DNA of 45,401 nucleotides from Candidatus Omnitrophota bacterium (GTDB lineage: Bacteria; Omnitrophota; Gorgyraeia; Tantalellales; Tantalellaceae): contig JADGBR010000026.1 of the NCBI GenBank assembly GCA_015231405.1, positions 1 through 45,401 of the forward strand, written 5' to 3'. A program made the position numbers and the translations under genes. Below the pieces are notes generated by a model. It ran no database searches. It was not told the DNA's origin and was given only the letters and a program-made list of their open reading frames with translations. Numbering within the stretch: position 1 is the first letter of the stretch; each line of letters starts with the position of its first letter. Below are positions 12,001-27,000 of the stretch, in pieces.

Positions 12001-15000
12001 GATGCCGCTCTTGAGCTGACACAGCTCCAAATATCCGTTAATCAGGAACAGGCCAATAACGCCGCGCTTGCCTCTGACCAGACAAGGCTCGAAAGACAGG
12101 CTGAGAGCCTACGGGCAAGATACGTCGCCGCGGAGAAACAGCATGTGCTCACGGAAAAGAACGCCGATTCGCTTGAGCAGAAGCTTGAGCAGGCGATAGC
12201 AGGATACAACCACTATCTTTACGGCTACCGCGCGGCATACGAAAAATACGACGCCGCGTGGAAGGCATGGTTCGAGGTTAGGAGGAAACTTAACCGTTAC
12301 GACGCTCTTACTACCGTGGATACCGTAAAGGACGGACTTGTGCGTGACATGAACTCCGCGAAAACCGCGCGGGACCAGGCCGAACAATGGTATCTGTTCG
12401 CGGCCGAAGAAGCACGTACGTCGAATGATCCTACCGTCGAAAAAACGCGTGATGACGCTCTGGCTGATTTTAACGCCAAGAAAATGACTTTCGAGGACAG
12501 GGAACAGGATTACGAGGACTATATAGAGAACCTCTCGCTCACGCTCAACCTCGACCAGAAATACGCCTTAAGCATGCAGTCAGAGCTTTCCGAGAGAAAC
12601 GCCGAACAGGGCGAATCCCAGAGCCTGGTAGACGTCACATCGGCGTTCCAGGACCTCGATATGGCCAGGGAAAGCTATAAGAATAAGCGGGATAAAGCCT
12701 ATGAAATGCGTGTCGAGCAGGACGCGAGGGACAAGGCTAAACTTGACGCGGATGAAAGCGACAGGGCACTCATCACTATCGTCAATGATTCGCGCATGGC
12801 TATCAATAAGGCAAGGTATATCGCCGACTTCATTATGGAAAGGTTGGCCAGGTACGACGCGGCTGTAGTTAAGTTCAAGGCGATAGCGAAGGATAGCGAG
12901 AAAGACGCCGCACTTGACATGCCGATGGAGGTCAGGGTGCCTTTCGCGAGGTCTCAGAGATATGAACAGCTCGCTGAGGCGATAGACGAAAAGGTGACAG
13001 AGGCCTCGAGGACCCTTATCGATACCTACAACGAGCTAGCCAGGCAACGTAAAACTCTGGACGATGCGAAAGCGGGTATGGAACAGGCCCGGGCCGAATT
13101 CATAAGGCAGGCGATAATCAGTTTTCAGTACACCACGACCCCGGGCGCAGGGAATTATACTAACTCGGCTCACCTTGCACGTTTCGTCGGCAGTTGCACT
13201 ACCGAGGCTCAGTATAACAACCTTGTGGATATTTTCTCGATCGGTCCCAGTACTCTCTCCGGGATACTAAGGACGAACGCTGGTTGCCTGAGGTCTACAG
13301 TAGTACAGAACCTGATGCGTATATACGACGACTTTAAAAAGAAGTTCAACACTGCTAAAACAGAATTGTCGGCCGAAGAAGCGAAATACGTGAAAGCCCG
13401 CGGCGACTACACCACAAGGCTTAAAGAACTAGCGGCCGGATACCAGGACCTTTCCGGGGATCCTGCTAAGTCCTCATGGAGCGTATCGGGCATATCCGAT
13501 TATGACGTTATAGACGCTATCAACATGGGTAGCCCCATAGGTTCAAGGACATTTGGTACTTTAGCATACACGTTGGCGAAATTTGAGCCTGATTATGAGC
13601 TGGTTAAATATAAAAGCCAGCTATTCGGTCAGTATACAACCGGCAGGAATGTATGGAACACGCCTGGAGGGCCCGGGTCAATGACGCCGCTGGCGGGATT
13701 ACCCGATTTTAGCGGTAATAATTTCGGAGGTTCGAACGCTTCGGACCGTGATAAATGGCTGAAAGGTCAGGAAATGCTGCGATACGCCGCCTGGAAGTCC
13801 GCTTTGGACTCGAAGTATAAATACGAGCTTAACCAGCGCGGCTACCAGACAGTGAGCAGCATGGCTTATATCGACTATAATACAATGACTGAAGATATGA
13901 GTTCCGTTCTTGACAGGACTCGCGAGGAAATGGCAGATGCGTATCAGAAATATACCGATATTCAGTCCCGGGCGGTCCTGGTCAAGAACGAGATGGCTAA
14001 GATACGCCATGACATGAGCACTATGACATCGTCTCAATTCACCAACCTGACGCTTAACGCCGGAGGCAGTAATCCGATATCCGTGTATTTCAGCGAACTT
14101 AGGCTCCAGCTCGAGGAAGGGGCTAAGACCATAAGCGCCTTAAGCACTGAAGCCATTACCCAGCAGGCGTACATAAGGGAACTTGAAAAGCAGTATCAGG
14201 GCACGCAGGATTCGCTTTTTAGGAACCTGCGTAAATACAGCATTAAGGACGATGTGTTCGGCAAAACAACGTTTGGAGCGGTATTTTCGACCCAGGGGTG
14301 GATCGATCCGGCCAGTTTATCGCAGCATGTCACGATCAGCGGAGTTACGGAAACAATGCAGAAAAAGCTATGGTCAAGCATCGCTAGAGTATTCGGGCCG
14401 GATTACCTTTCTGGCAATTATAGCACCGATCTTTCCGGGGTCGCGGGAGCCGCTATGAAAGAAGTTTATAACGCGGGTATCCTCGCCAAGGAGATACAGG
14501 AGCAGATGTATACACAGCTCCTAGGTGGCCAAACTTATACTTCAGTGGCCGTGATCAATTCAAAAATTGATTCTATGGAAAAAAGCGTTAATGGCGCGTA
14601 TTCCAATCTCAATAAAGACATCAGCCTTTTCGCCGGTCAGTACACGAGTATAACCGCGGCATACGGCACCATTAAATCACAGGTGGACGCGCTGCTGGCG
14701 GCACAAAAACTTCCTTCGAAACAGCTTATGCAGGATTACATGGAGATCTCTTCCCTTAACGTTACCGCTAAGAACGCTTATCACTACATCCTCGAGGCGA
14801 AAAAGAGGATAGACGAAATGTTCGCCAATATCAGCGTAGGCCCGATGTCAGTGAATTCGACGAGCAGAGAGGATGATCCAGTGAATGTTATCGGCCAGCT
14901 GCGATTCCTTGCGAGATCATACTCCTCTGTCTCTGGCACTTATACCATCTATGCGGAAGGTTCAAATATGTACGGCACGCTACTGGAGGTAGGGGCGATG

Positions 15001-18000
15001 GCCGACGCGGTTAAAAGAAATACCGCGAATATCGAAAAGACCTACCTCCTCGCCCAGAAAGCAATGTATGCCGCCGCACAGGTATATGCCGAGGGCGCGG
15101 TTATTAACAGCTACGGCGAATCCGTTATAAAGGAGGCCGTCGCGAGGGCTGACCAGCAGCCTATCGAAATAACAGGCGCATGGACCAATTCATCCGGGAC
15201 ATGGGAATTCATCACGGGGCCGCTCGCTACATATGATTATTCCACGGCTTCATCGGTCGGTCCGCCTGCGGTTGCCGGTGTCCATGCCAGGTACTCTACA
15301 GGCATGGATGAGTCTTGGCTCGTTTATTTCAACCTCTGGGCTCAACAGGGCATCAAGGCTATGGAAGCGAAAATGGATGAATACATGCTTGACCAGGGAG
15401 AGGCGGAATACGCGAGGGCTACGCTGAATATGCAGTATAAGCTTGAGAACATAATGGGCATGGAAGACGAGAAATCCAGGCTTTACACCGATTACAAGGC
15501 TAGTAAGACCCACCTTGACGACATCAAGAAACAGCGTGAGGAAGCGCTCGGCCTGTATAACAGTCAGCGCGTCGCCGCGGGTCTTACGATGGTCGGGACT
15601 TCAGCCGGACAGCTTCCGCCGGAGCAGGATACATTCAACCGGTTGAATAACGACCTCCGTTGGGTTACCTCGGAATCGCTCAAGTTGTCCCTTTTAAAAC
15701 GTAAGCAGCAGCTCGACGCCCTGGATGAGAGGAAAGCTAAGGAAGAGGAGAACCAGAGGGTAGTAGGGAAAAATATGAATGCTCTTCTTGCGCAAATAGG
15801 CGGAGATTCGAAATATAGAGGAGCATATTCGACCTCAACCTATCTCCAGGGCTCCGTCGACAAGTATACAGCGCCAAATCTCCTACAACCTGAGACACAG
15901 GATATGTACGGTCAGTGGGTAGGGCGCTATCAGTTATTGTCCTGGGTGCAAACCACAAAGACTAGGCCCACTAATGTCCCTGTCAGCGCTACCGGAGTAT
16001 ACACCATTCAAGCTCTCTCCGGGGCGTGGCGCTACGCACTAGCCGACGAGGACAAGAACAGGAACGGCGTACTGGACGGTAAGGAGGACCTTGACAATGA
16101 CGGACATTTCGACAAGGTGAATGAGGACCTGGACGGCGACGGCAATTGCGACTTCATTTACGAGGATAAAGACCTCGATTTCCGTCTTGACGTTAAAGAG
16201 GATGCGGATGGCGACGGTAATCTGGATGTTGTTGAGGATAAGGACGGCGATGGCAATCTCGATTACAAAGAGGATAGGGACGCAGATGGGAACCTTGACA
16301 CGGTGAATGAGGATATTGACGGGGACGGCAATCTTGATACCGTGAATGAAGCGTCCATGGCCGCCGGGGCTAATGTTCCCTGGCTCCCGATGGGTATCTA
16401 CGACATCGACAAGGACGGCAATATGGACATGCCCGAAGACGCTAGCGGCGACGGCAATCTTGACGTGAACGAAGATGTCGACCATGACGGCAATCTTGAT
16501 CTGGACGAAGATGCCGATGGCGACGGCAAACTGGATACAAACAACGAGGATGCTGACGGTGACGGGAATCTCGACGTGAATGAAGACATTGACGGTGACG
16601 ACAGACTCGATATAGGCGAACTACGATCGGTCGCCGCCGGTGTTACAGGCGTTTATACGGACATAAACGGCAATGGTATCCCCGATAACGGCGACTTGTT
16701 CAGCCCATCGGTTTGGTCAATATTGGATGACCATGACCAGGACGGCCAGATCGATTATGTCGAAGACCTCGATCACGATAATCACTGGGATATCGGGAAC
16801 GGCGTTTACGCGAGCGAAGATTTTAACAACGACGGGATCCAGCAGGATGAGGATAAGAACGATAACGGAAGACTCGACGTCCAGTATTATCTTAGAGAAG
16901 CCGATCATCCGATAGTCCGGTCGGACGATACGACTGATCCCGGGTATTACGGGGCATGGTACGATTACATGGCTGCCATGCGCGACCAGGTCAATACAAA
17001 GGTCGACGTTAAAGGTTTGGGTATAAACGAAATAAGGCGTATTTCGGGTACGGAAACCTTAGAGGTCCTGAATTACAAGGAGTTTAGCAAGGATTATACG
17101 TATCACGCAGGCGACATGATCACATATGGCGGTAAGGTATATTACGCCATCGCGACTTGCCATAGCACATCGCCGTTATCCGTTGTTACGCCGCCTGCAG
17201 TCACGAATCCGTGGACCGTTCTTGGCTGGTCGTTCAATGAGAAATATCCCGTTAATGGTACAGCGGTACCGCCTGTGTATACTACCGTTGCGTATTGGGT
17301 CTCGATCAAAGACAATCGCGTAACCGATATCTATAACTGGAAGACCGGTAAGAGAGCCGATCTTGGCGGATCAGGATCACGGGTATGGCTTGGCGGGCCT
17401 ACATGGGAATCGGATAAAGATACGATCAAGTCCGGAGTTTTCACTGTAGGGGGTATCGGGGCTTCGGACTATAACTGGCTGCATGTCGTCGATTATTCGA
17501 CGGTCGCGGGCAGGGCTCAACTTGTCGAAAGGATAATAGGATATCCGCTGGTGGCTTGGTCGGCGTCTACTATACCGCTTACGCAATCGGCTCTCTATAG
17601 CTCGGTCAGCAGGAAGGTGAACCTCTCATATCAGGGCCAGCTCGATCAGGATACGCTGGATTCTCAGAAGAACCGGAAGGTTGCTGAAGCCGTAGGGCAG
17701 ATGTCCGGACCGTCCCTCTACAGGATGCAGTCGGCTCTCCTTTACGGCACCGAATACGAGAACGCCGCGGCGGATATTTCGCTTAAAGAGTATAAGATGC
17801 GCGACGGCCTTAATAAGCTTCTGGCGAGGATAGACGACGCCGAATCCAGGAATAACGACTTTACTTTCTCGTCGACTCAGGCGAGGTTAAGGAAAGAAAT
17901 AACCGAGGCGTTGCTTTACGCGACTGACGGAGATCAGCTCAGGGCCGCTCTGGGGGCGGGCGTATCCGTAACGGATAACCTTAATATGCTCTACGCCAGG

Positions 18001-21000
18001 TGCGGTGCGTACACCAACCTTATGGACGTACTGGCCAAAAAAGTCGACCCGTCGAAGACGTTCGGCTATAACGAAAGCGTTATGAAGGTAATAGAGGAAT
18101 TGTCGGCCCAGGCTGAGAATTCCAGGAAGATGATGGGCGAGATGTCTACTTCGTTCATGTCGGGTGTGTTTACGACGATAAGGGTAGCTAATGCGTACAG
18201 CGTATTTAACGCGGCCAAAGCGGAATCGTTGATACGCGAGATCTACTACGATAAGCTGGACGCGTATAATAAGGCGGTAGACGCGCTTGATAAATTCGAC
18301 AAGTCCGCGTGGAGGGCCTATAACGTTAAACAAAGCGTGATGAAGGCGAGGCGCTACCAGGCGGACGAATGCACATCAAGGCTCGAGGAAGTCCAGAAAC
18401 AGATAGCCGTATATATCGGTTCAAGCGAGGCTTTCGGCCTTTCGAACGCGGCTTACTCTAATTCGGTATCGGAGCTTCGCCAAAGGGTATCTGACGAAAA
18501 AAATCTTGTTGATACGACATTCTCGACCACCGGTAAGTTCTCCGGCACAGCAGGAACCGTGTTGCGACAACTGGCTGATGCGCTCGAGAACGCTGACAGG
18601 CTCGAGGCCGCTTATTCGTCCAAAGCCATTGAGATATCGAATCTTATCGGCACTATAGACTGGAATAACGAGGATGAAAGGCGTATTGTCTCTGAGGCCC
18701 GCGCCCAGTATGAGGACCTGAAACACGCCTATGACGAGAATGACAGGCTGATAGACCGCCTGCGAACATCTTGGGATAAGATGTTCAATGAGCTGGACGC
18801 GCTCCTTGACGAAATAACCCTGACGCGGATCAACCTGAAAAAGGCGGTTGATGAGGCGAATAAGGCCGAAGCGGATCTACTGTCGCTCGGCCTCGCGGGC
18901 CCGGATTCGACGATGGATTCGCCTGACAGGATAAGGCTGGCCAAGGATGTCCAACGGCTGAAATCTGACTACGAGACCGCGAGAAAAGACTGGAACGCGC
19001 AGCTTGTCGCGGTGGCAAAAGCGTATTCTACCGGCCTCTCCAACAGCTTCTCGACCGGATCGGACGCCGTTTCGAGGGCGCTCGTCGTCTACGGTAAACA
19101 GTTCATGGACGAGATATTCTTGTCGGATTCAAGGGCTCTGTCCGCGGCGAGCATTACCGTCAAAGAGCTTGAAGATTTTATCAATAAATACTCGGTGCCC
19201 GGGCAGCTCAAGTGGGTTGCCAGGACTTATACAACGATATCCTCGTCATACACTTCTCGCGGTATGCAGGTGACGGGTGTTTTCACCACTTCTACGGGAC
19301 AGGTAAGGATCGAAGGGACATACACATATGTAGCACGTAACCCGAACGGTACTTATTCCACAAGAACCATGCCGGGTGTATATACTACGCCTGAAAAATG
19401 GAAAATAACAGGCATATCCAGTACTCTGGTCCCCGGGCTTTTCGGCCCTGTAGTCACTTATAACATCACGGGATATTACACGACCGGCAGAGGAAGAATT
19501 ATGACAAGTATGATCTCTACTCCATACTCAACCGTAATAAGTGAGTCATATTCCACATACGCGTCCCAGCAGTCATACGACACTCTCGCCGACGCCGCGG
19601 CGGCGTACCTGGCGTCTTCGTATACTTCACTCAGAGAATCTTCGTACACTACTTTCAGGGACCTCATGAGCGGTAACTATACGTCCGTTCAAGATATGTT
19701 CACCACGATCGCGCTTGACGCTTCATGGTTCCTCGATAAGGACATCGAGGAAATGGCTATGACGCAGCTCAAGGAAGTATATGGAGAGACCCGTGACCTG
19801 AAAACAAAACTAGACGCGTTCTATAGCACCGTTAATATACTCCAAACCCAGGGGCCGATCAGGGCCAACCAGTTCTCGACCGCCAGGACCGTGACCGGCG
19901 CTGTTAAATTGATCTATAATCCGACAACAGGGTCATCGGCGGAGTATACGACCGATATTCTGGAACGGTTCATCATGCAAAGCGTCTGGGGCCTTAAAGA
20001 TAGAGTGGACCAGACCTTCCGCGATATAAAAGGGATAACGGAGTGGATGACAGCTGTCGGGGACTCTCGACTCGACTCAGGCGAGATGAAAGACCTGGAT
20101 AATGACGGTATCATCGAATGGGTTGACGACGGAGACGGCATCCCTGAAGAAAGCGATCCGACGATAGAATGGTCCGATACCGACGGCGATGGCTTTCTCG
20201 ATCTGACGGAAGACCTTAACGGCAACGGGGTCTGGGAGCCGAACGAGCAGATCCTCGCTGCAAATGCCAATACCACCTGGACGCCATTCGGTCCGTTCGA
20301 TGTGAATATGGACGGCAATATGGACCTTGGCATTGAAGATATCGACCATGACGGCTATTTCGACGACGTGTCCGAGGATACGGACCAGGACGGGAAACTT
20401 GATGTCGACGAAAAAGGGCTCGCCGCTAAAGACGGCGCGGTGTGGAAAGCTTTCGGCATATATGACGTCGATAAGGACGGCCGGGCGGATGAAGGAGAGG
20501 ACCGCGACAAAATAAAGCAATTCGCCGGTACTCCCGTCTGGGACGCGCTAGTCACAGGCAATGTGAGCATGGGTCTTCCCGTACTCAATATTGACCTTAC
20601 CAAACTCCCGGGAATAAAACTGAATCAGTCGGATATCGACGCTGCTAAGGCGCTTATATCCGGCTCGGCTGCCGATCTCGCGGTTAAGGCCTCAGGGCGG
20701 AGCGATACGTCCATAACCGCTATTACCGATCTTCTGGATAAGGGCGGTATGGGCATCCCCGACATCCTTATGGGCATAGCCGGTTATTCAGACTCGACCA
20801 CAGATGTGTTCCGGGACGCCCAATATCTCGAGAATGCGAGGAACAAATTCAAAGAGCTCCAGGACCTCGCCACGGAATCCAGGGAGCTTTCGCTTATGGT
20901 AATACACACGCCGATCAGCGCGGGGCTCACGGACGTGTCTAAACAAATAGCTGAGGCTAAATATAGAGCCGTAGCCGCGTATTCCACTCTGGAAGCGGAC

Positions 21001-24000
21001 CTTAAGCTCATGACACGTGACGGGGTCTACTCGTCGTCAGCCAAGGCTCTTCTCGCTTCTGCCTCCGTGGAAAAAGCCAAAGCTCAGGGGGCTTCGGATA
21101 TGCTTCTCGGCCTATTGAAGAACCTGACAGGGCCGCTCTCTCTCGGCGAATACGGGGCGCTGGCGAGGACCAGGACATACAGTCACGGTAACCTGATAAG
21201 CGATTCAGTATGGGACGGTATCAGGGGTAAAGAGAAAGAGATAGTGAATATACGTTACTATACCGGCACGACCGACATACAGAACATAGTCGAGACCCAG
21301 TATACTACTCACGGCGTAATGCTGAAGCAGATAAGCTATTACAGGGATTATTTCATCAAGGAGAGCGAACGCGAGTACGTGGATGTCGACAACCTGAAGC
21401 AGTACGCCGGAAGAGAACTGCCGATCATTTACAGGACCTATTATAACAACGGCATTGACCAGGAAAGTATCTCGGTGTCCCATTACACCACCCTCACGCG
21501 CGGCTTGGAAAGTACGCAGAAGATCAGCTTTGACAGGATAGATTACGATGACGGCACTCAGGGCCCGATGCAGGTGACTTTCACCGAATCGCTTTTCAAG
21601 CCCGAAGACGCCGGGAGGGGCGCGATATATTCTCTCTCCAGTTACCTCGTCGGGTCTTACACTCCGGGCAATGTGCCGGTAACGCTTGTTTCTACCTCTT
21701 CCGTGACGCCTTCCGCTTCATGGGAACTGCAGTTCACCGAGCAATACGTATATACGACGACCCCCGAAGCGGGATATTCGACCGCGATGGAAGGGATATT
21801 CTCCAAAAAACGCCTTTACGAGAAGAAGACAAAGACGTATATGCTTACGGGCGGCGTCCAGGAAGGTGCCATGCAGTATGCAGGCCTATCCGGTTTTGAA
21901 CGCCCTGTAAGCGTTACGGGTTACCTGCCGAATCAGGCTCCTAACCAGGGCAATGTTCAGGCTTTGACCAGCTACGAGTATGGGGCGCTGATGAATAACC
22001 TGACACGCACCGCCAGCCGCGATCTCCAGAGCGACACCTCGAAAATATCGGTGTTCACCGGATACGAAGGCGAGGAAAAGGTCGTAACCGTCAAGGAATT
22101 CAGGCTTTCGTCCGATCAGACGGAAGAGCTGGACAGGGTATCGCGCACCTATTACGCCACCGACGGCAGGATGATAAAACGTATCGTCGACAGGTACACT
22201 CCTTACGGTGACCTGAAATACGGCTCGAAGCCGGTATCACGCACGACATATGAATACCAGGGCGAGCCGGGCCACGAGAGGATCACCAGGGAGGTAGATG
22301 ACCGAGGCGTCGTCCATTATTATCGTTATTTCATGGACCCTGTGAAAGGCCTTGTGACAATGATCGTGACCAACCCCGAGACTTTTAAGGATACGAGCCG
22401 TCTGCCCGATTTCGACGCCCAAGTCCTTTCGAGCAGCCTCATGTACAGGGTGTTCCAGGACCCGAACTATATACCCGGCACTGAAAGCACTGCTGTTTTC
22501 ACTGACAGGGACGGCGTCACGCTCATGATGGTCGACCAGTATGGCGTGGTCCAGAAATACGAATATTCGACCGACGCTAACGGCGTCATCTCGCGCGACA
22601 ACCTCGGCAGGATAAACGAGACCCGCGTATGTTTCCCGAACGGAAGCGTGATCTATAAAGGCCCCGACGGGTTCAAAACGAAGGAGACCAAATACGACAC
22701 GCACAATAACATCGTAACTTACACCTATACTTATGAGACGAACCCGGCGACCGGCGACGTCCTGACCGACCAGTACGGCAACGCCGCTCTTATGATATCC
22801 AAATGGGACGATAACGAATACGTTAAGGTCACCGATACGGTCGAAGAAAGAGTCGTGTACGAGAACAGGCAGGTATGGAAGAACGGCGTCCTGTATTCGA
22901 ACCAGCGTGTTAAGAAGGAATACATCGGTCCGGGCGGGCTCCTTATACCGACCGTTTATTCTAACTGGATAAAAGGAGCCGACGGCACATGGGAGCTTCG
23001 CGTCAGCCAGAACCAGGCGGATGTCCAGGATCAGGACGCTTTCTATCTGAGGGTGGACCCGGCTACGGGAGCCATATACACCACGAGGACCAATATAGAT
23101 CCGAGGTTTGACAAGGACGGCGACGGCCGCGCCGATTTCGTTAACGAAGTGGCGCTCGCTTCGGCCGCAGGGTCAACGTGGACTCAAGGTGGGTCTTATG
23201 ACATTGACAAAGACGGCAACATGGATGTCGACGAGCGCGATACCAACGGGGACAATGTCGTTAATTCCAGCGACTACGCGATATCCACCGAATACAAGTA
23301 TGAATCCATTACGCCCGATCAGTTCGGTAACTTTGATTTCTACGCCCAGAAAGTTAAGGGTCTTCAGGGTCAGAACGATTCATATGTCGTTCATGTTTAT
23401 AAGGGGAAGGATTACGGTTCAAAAGTCTATACGGGGATGACACTTAAATACGACCTCAATACTGACGGTTCCTTTAAGAACCTTACGGAGTTCAACGACC
23501 GGATAGCCGGTATGGTATCCTTGTGGAAAGACTCCGCCGGCCGGAATCGGCCACTTGACGTCCAGGGCTCTTTCTCGACCGGAGGCGCCGGCTACACGAC
23601 CTCGTTCGGAGTATATTCTACTTATACCGGCCTTGATTACGGCATGAACCTCTACCTTCAGTTCGACCGCGCTCCAGTTTCTGAGAACGAATTGGTCTAT
23701 CTTGAGCAGCGCGAGCAGATGGATTTCGAGATAAACGGAGGGACTCTCATAGAAGCCGACGGTGACGTGTATACACGCGATTCCCTCGAAAAGATAACCT
23801 CGGATGTTCAGGCGCAGTTCATGGCCATGCAGACCAAGATCGAATCAGCAAGGATCATCCGTGACTCTCTGGTCGAGGGAGCACAGTCGAAACTTGCGAA
23901 CTCTTTCTCGACTTTGACCAATAGGTCGAATGTCGGGACTAAACGAATAGTCACCTACGACTGGACATTCAACCAGGGCGAACGCAAGGAAGTAATGACC

Positions 24001-27000
24001 CAGCCCGATAACTATATGTGGTTCAACTGGGGCAGGTACAGCATGATCATGATGACGGCTTATGCCGGTAACCTGATGGGTGCTATAGGCGCGTCCGATC
24101 TGGAAGCCGCAACCGGCTTCACCGATCCAAATAAACCGGTAAGCGTGACTAACCCACGCGCGGATTATTGGATCAAGGATAGGACGCTCCAAATAGTTAA
24201 GCGGGCTAGCGGCACGGACGTGGGCAAGGTCATAGTGGCTGAAGGTTTTGTCGATTCGAGTTATAGCACGACAGTGAAAATTGACGAAGACCAGCAGAAT
24301 CTCGATCTCACCAACGCCAAAGTTTACCTCCAGGCCCTGAAGGATTACATAACCGGCTCCTTCGCCCAGGATGTCAAAGATTATGTCAAATACCGCAATG
24401 ACCAGGCGACATACCTTCAGACTATCAAAGACGAAAATAAGAAGTCCGGCGCGGCTTATTCCACGGTCGGCCTCGGTGTGCTTCGCTATAAAGTGCCTGA
24501 CTACCTGAGTGTCCCGTTCGCCGGCATGGATTTTGTCGACTGGCTCCTTGTCCGAAATAAGAACGCCGGCGTCCTTCTCGATCTTGGCCTTGGCATGCTG
24601 ATAGGGGGTGCCGTAGCGAAGATAGACAATAACGGGAAGGTCGTGAGGAAGGACGAACTTAATATCGAACAAATGCATTCCGCGGGTGTGGATTATAAAA
24701 ATGAGTTATTCACTATGCAGGGTGGTAAACTGCTCATCAAGTCACAATATTCGAATCTCTGGACCGACTATAACGGTAATGGCATGGTAGATACTGATGA
24801 GGATCTTGATGGCGATGGCAACACAGATAAGAACGAGATCTCTTTTGACGAGAACGGAGTGAGGGAATGGACCGATTTTGACGGAGATGGGAATGAGGAT
24901 TTCTGCGACGAAGATGTCAACACCGACGGCATAAACTCACTCGGCGCCTCTGTTACCGAAGAGGTTATCGGATACTACTCGACCGATGGCGAAACTCTCG
25001 CTCAGTTAAAAGGTTTCCAGGCAGGGATCGAACAGGCTTTTTCGACTATCGCTAATGGCGAGTTGAAATATGATACTCAGCGTAACCAGGAGATAAACAA
25101 CCTTTTATACGACGACAGCCGCGCTTATTTCGATGACGGGAGGCCTCATCCCGTGCACGATACAATTAATGACCCGACCGACCCGTTGAGGGAGTATTTC
25201 ACGCACGATATGTTGACTAAAGTTCTGCCTAATACGCCGGGCGCAGCTCAGCAGATACTGGATTTCGAGACATACATGGAGGACGGCACTAAACAGAGGG
25301 ATAAGTATGAGATAATCGGTAAGGCACTTGAACTCTACGCCTCCGTTATCGACAAAATGAAGGATAACGCCATAACCGTATCGTCGACGCTGTCACAGAG
25401 CATGAGTAAACGCACCAGCGCCATTACCGGCAATCTCGACGAGAAAAAATACCCGGCGCTTGATAAAGGGCTATTCGTCGGCAATGTCACTACGAAAGCC
25501 TTATACTCAACTCAAGTCGTAGGTAAGGCCGGCGTTAAGGTCGGCCTTGTCTGGACCCAGAACGGCGCGATCGTCGAAGTCGATAAAAAGGTATCCACGG
25601 GATACACCGTGCGCATAAAAGAGAATCCGGCCGTTCGCGGAACCTATTCCGTTATAGTCACGTCAGGAGGCGAATATGATTCGCCGACATGGATACCGGG
25701 TGTCTATACTCAGCAACCGGCCCAGATGGAACTGCCCGAGATCAATTTTGTCGGTAATACCGCCGTCCCATCCCTCGGCACGGTAACGGTCGTCATTACC
25801 GACATTTATACCAACGCAGTCGGTACAGTAACTCTTACCAACGGAGTTGTCACCGCCTATTCACCGATACTTAAAGGCATGACCGTATATGTCGACCCGG
25901 CGGACGGCAATAAACTTAAGGTCACTGCCGATAATGTCGAGTCAATTAAGACCAAAGACTGGCTTGTGAGCATGGGCCGGCTTAAAGCCGAAGAAGCCAG
26001 GAATTATACCCTGGGTATTATCGACCGTTACGAATACGCCATGCAGAAAGTTTTCTGGCAATTCGCTGAGAATCGGGACGAGCTCGCGAAAGAGGTCAGG
26101 CAGAAAGAGATATGGCTGGACGGGAATATCTTTAAGTACAGCGCATCTTACTCGTCGCTCGTCATTAACGATTCGACGACGGTTTCCGCGGCGACAATAT
26201 TCCCGCCGATGACCGGACCGGACACTTATCTTTACAACTACATTAAGTCGCTGTTCTGGGATAAAGGGAAGATCGACATTAAGCCTGACGGGGAAGTGGC
26301 CCTGAATACGGCCGAGGCTTATACCCGGGAAAGGCTTTCCGAAGAGCTCGTGAATATATTCGAGAATTTCATGAGCGTCGATACTGCGGCCACAGCGGGA
26401 TATTCGACCGTCCTTGACTGTTTCTCGTCCGGCAAGCTCGAACGCCTGAAAGATTTCGAGACTATAGCCGACCTGTATACCCGCGGAGTTCTCGGCCTTG
26501 ACCCCGAGGAGAATAGGAGAAAATGGGATGAATCCGACTGGAGCACTTACATCGACGAGACAAAAGTTCCTGAGTTTTACGCTGATTACGGCGATCATAA
26601 GGTGAACCTGGCGTCTTACGCCATGTTCAAGTATTCGGAAATGGCGCTCGCTTTTGTAGGGAGGCTCGAAAGCCTGCGAAAGGAATACGACATAGAGAAT
26701 ATCGCCAAGGATCTTATATACGATCTCGGCAACTATACGCCCGAATTCGTAATGACTGACAACGACATAGATAAGATGGACCCGTCAAGCGCTAATTACG
26801 ACAAATACTACTCGCCAAGGGTGGAACTTCCGTATGAGTTCGGGACGGACGACAAGAACCATAACGGCACGATCGATAAGTACCTGAGCCTCGCGAAATG
26901 GCGCGACGACGTAGTCAAGGCGCTTAACGGCTACAATTACGACCAGTGGATGAACGGGCGCGAGTATTTCCCCGGCGATGTCGTGACCTACGGCGGCCAG

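Noticed and set aside
24565-24620. Possible transmembrane helix
   Set aside because: The hydrophobic run is about 17 residues, contains Asp and many Gly, and lies in the middle of soluble-looking sequence.
25666-25678. GGAGG followed by ATG at 25676
   Set aside because: The ATG is out of the giant frame and opens only about 34 codons, so it is a chance match.
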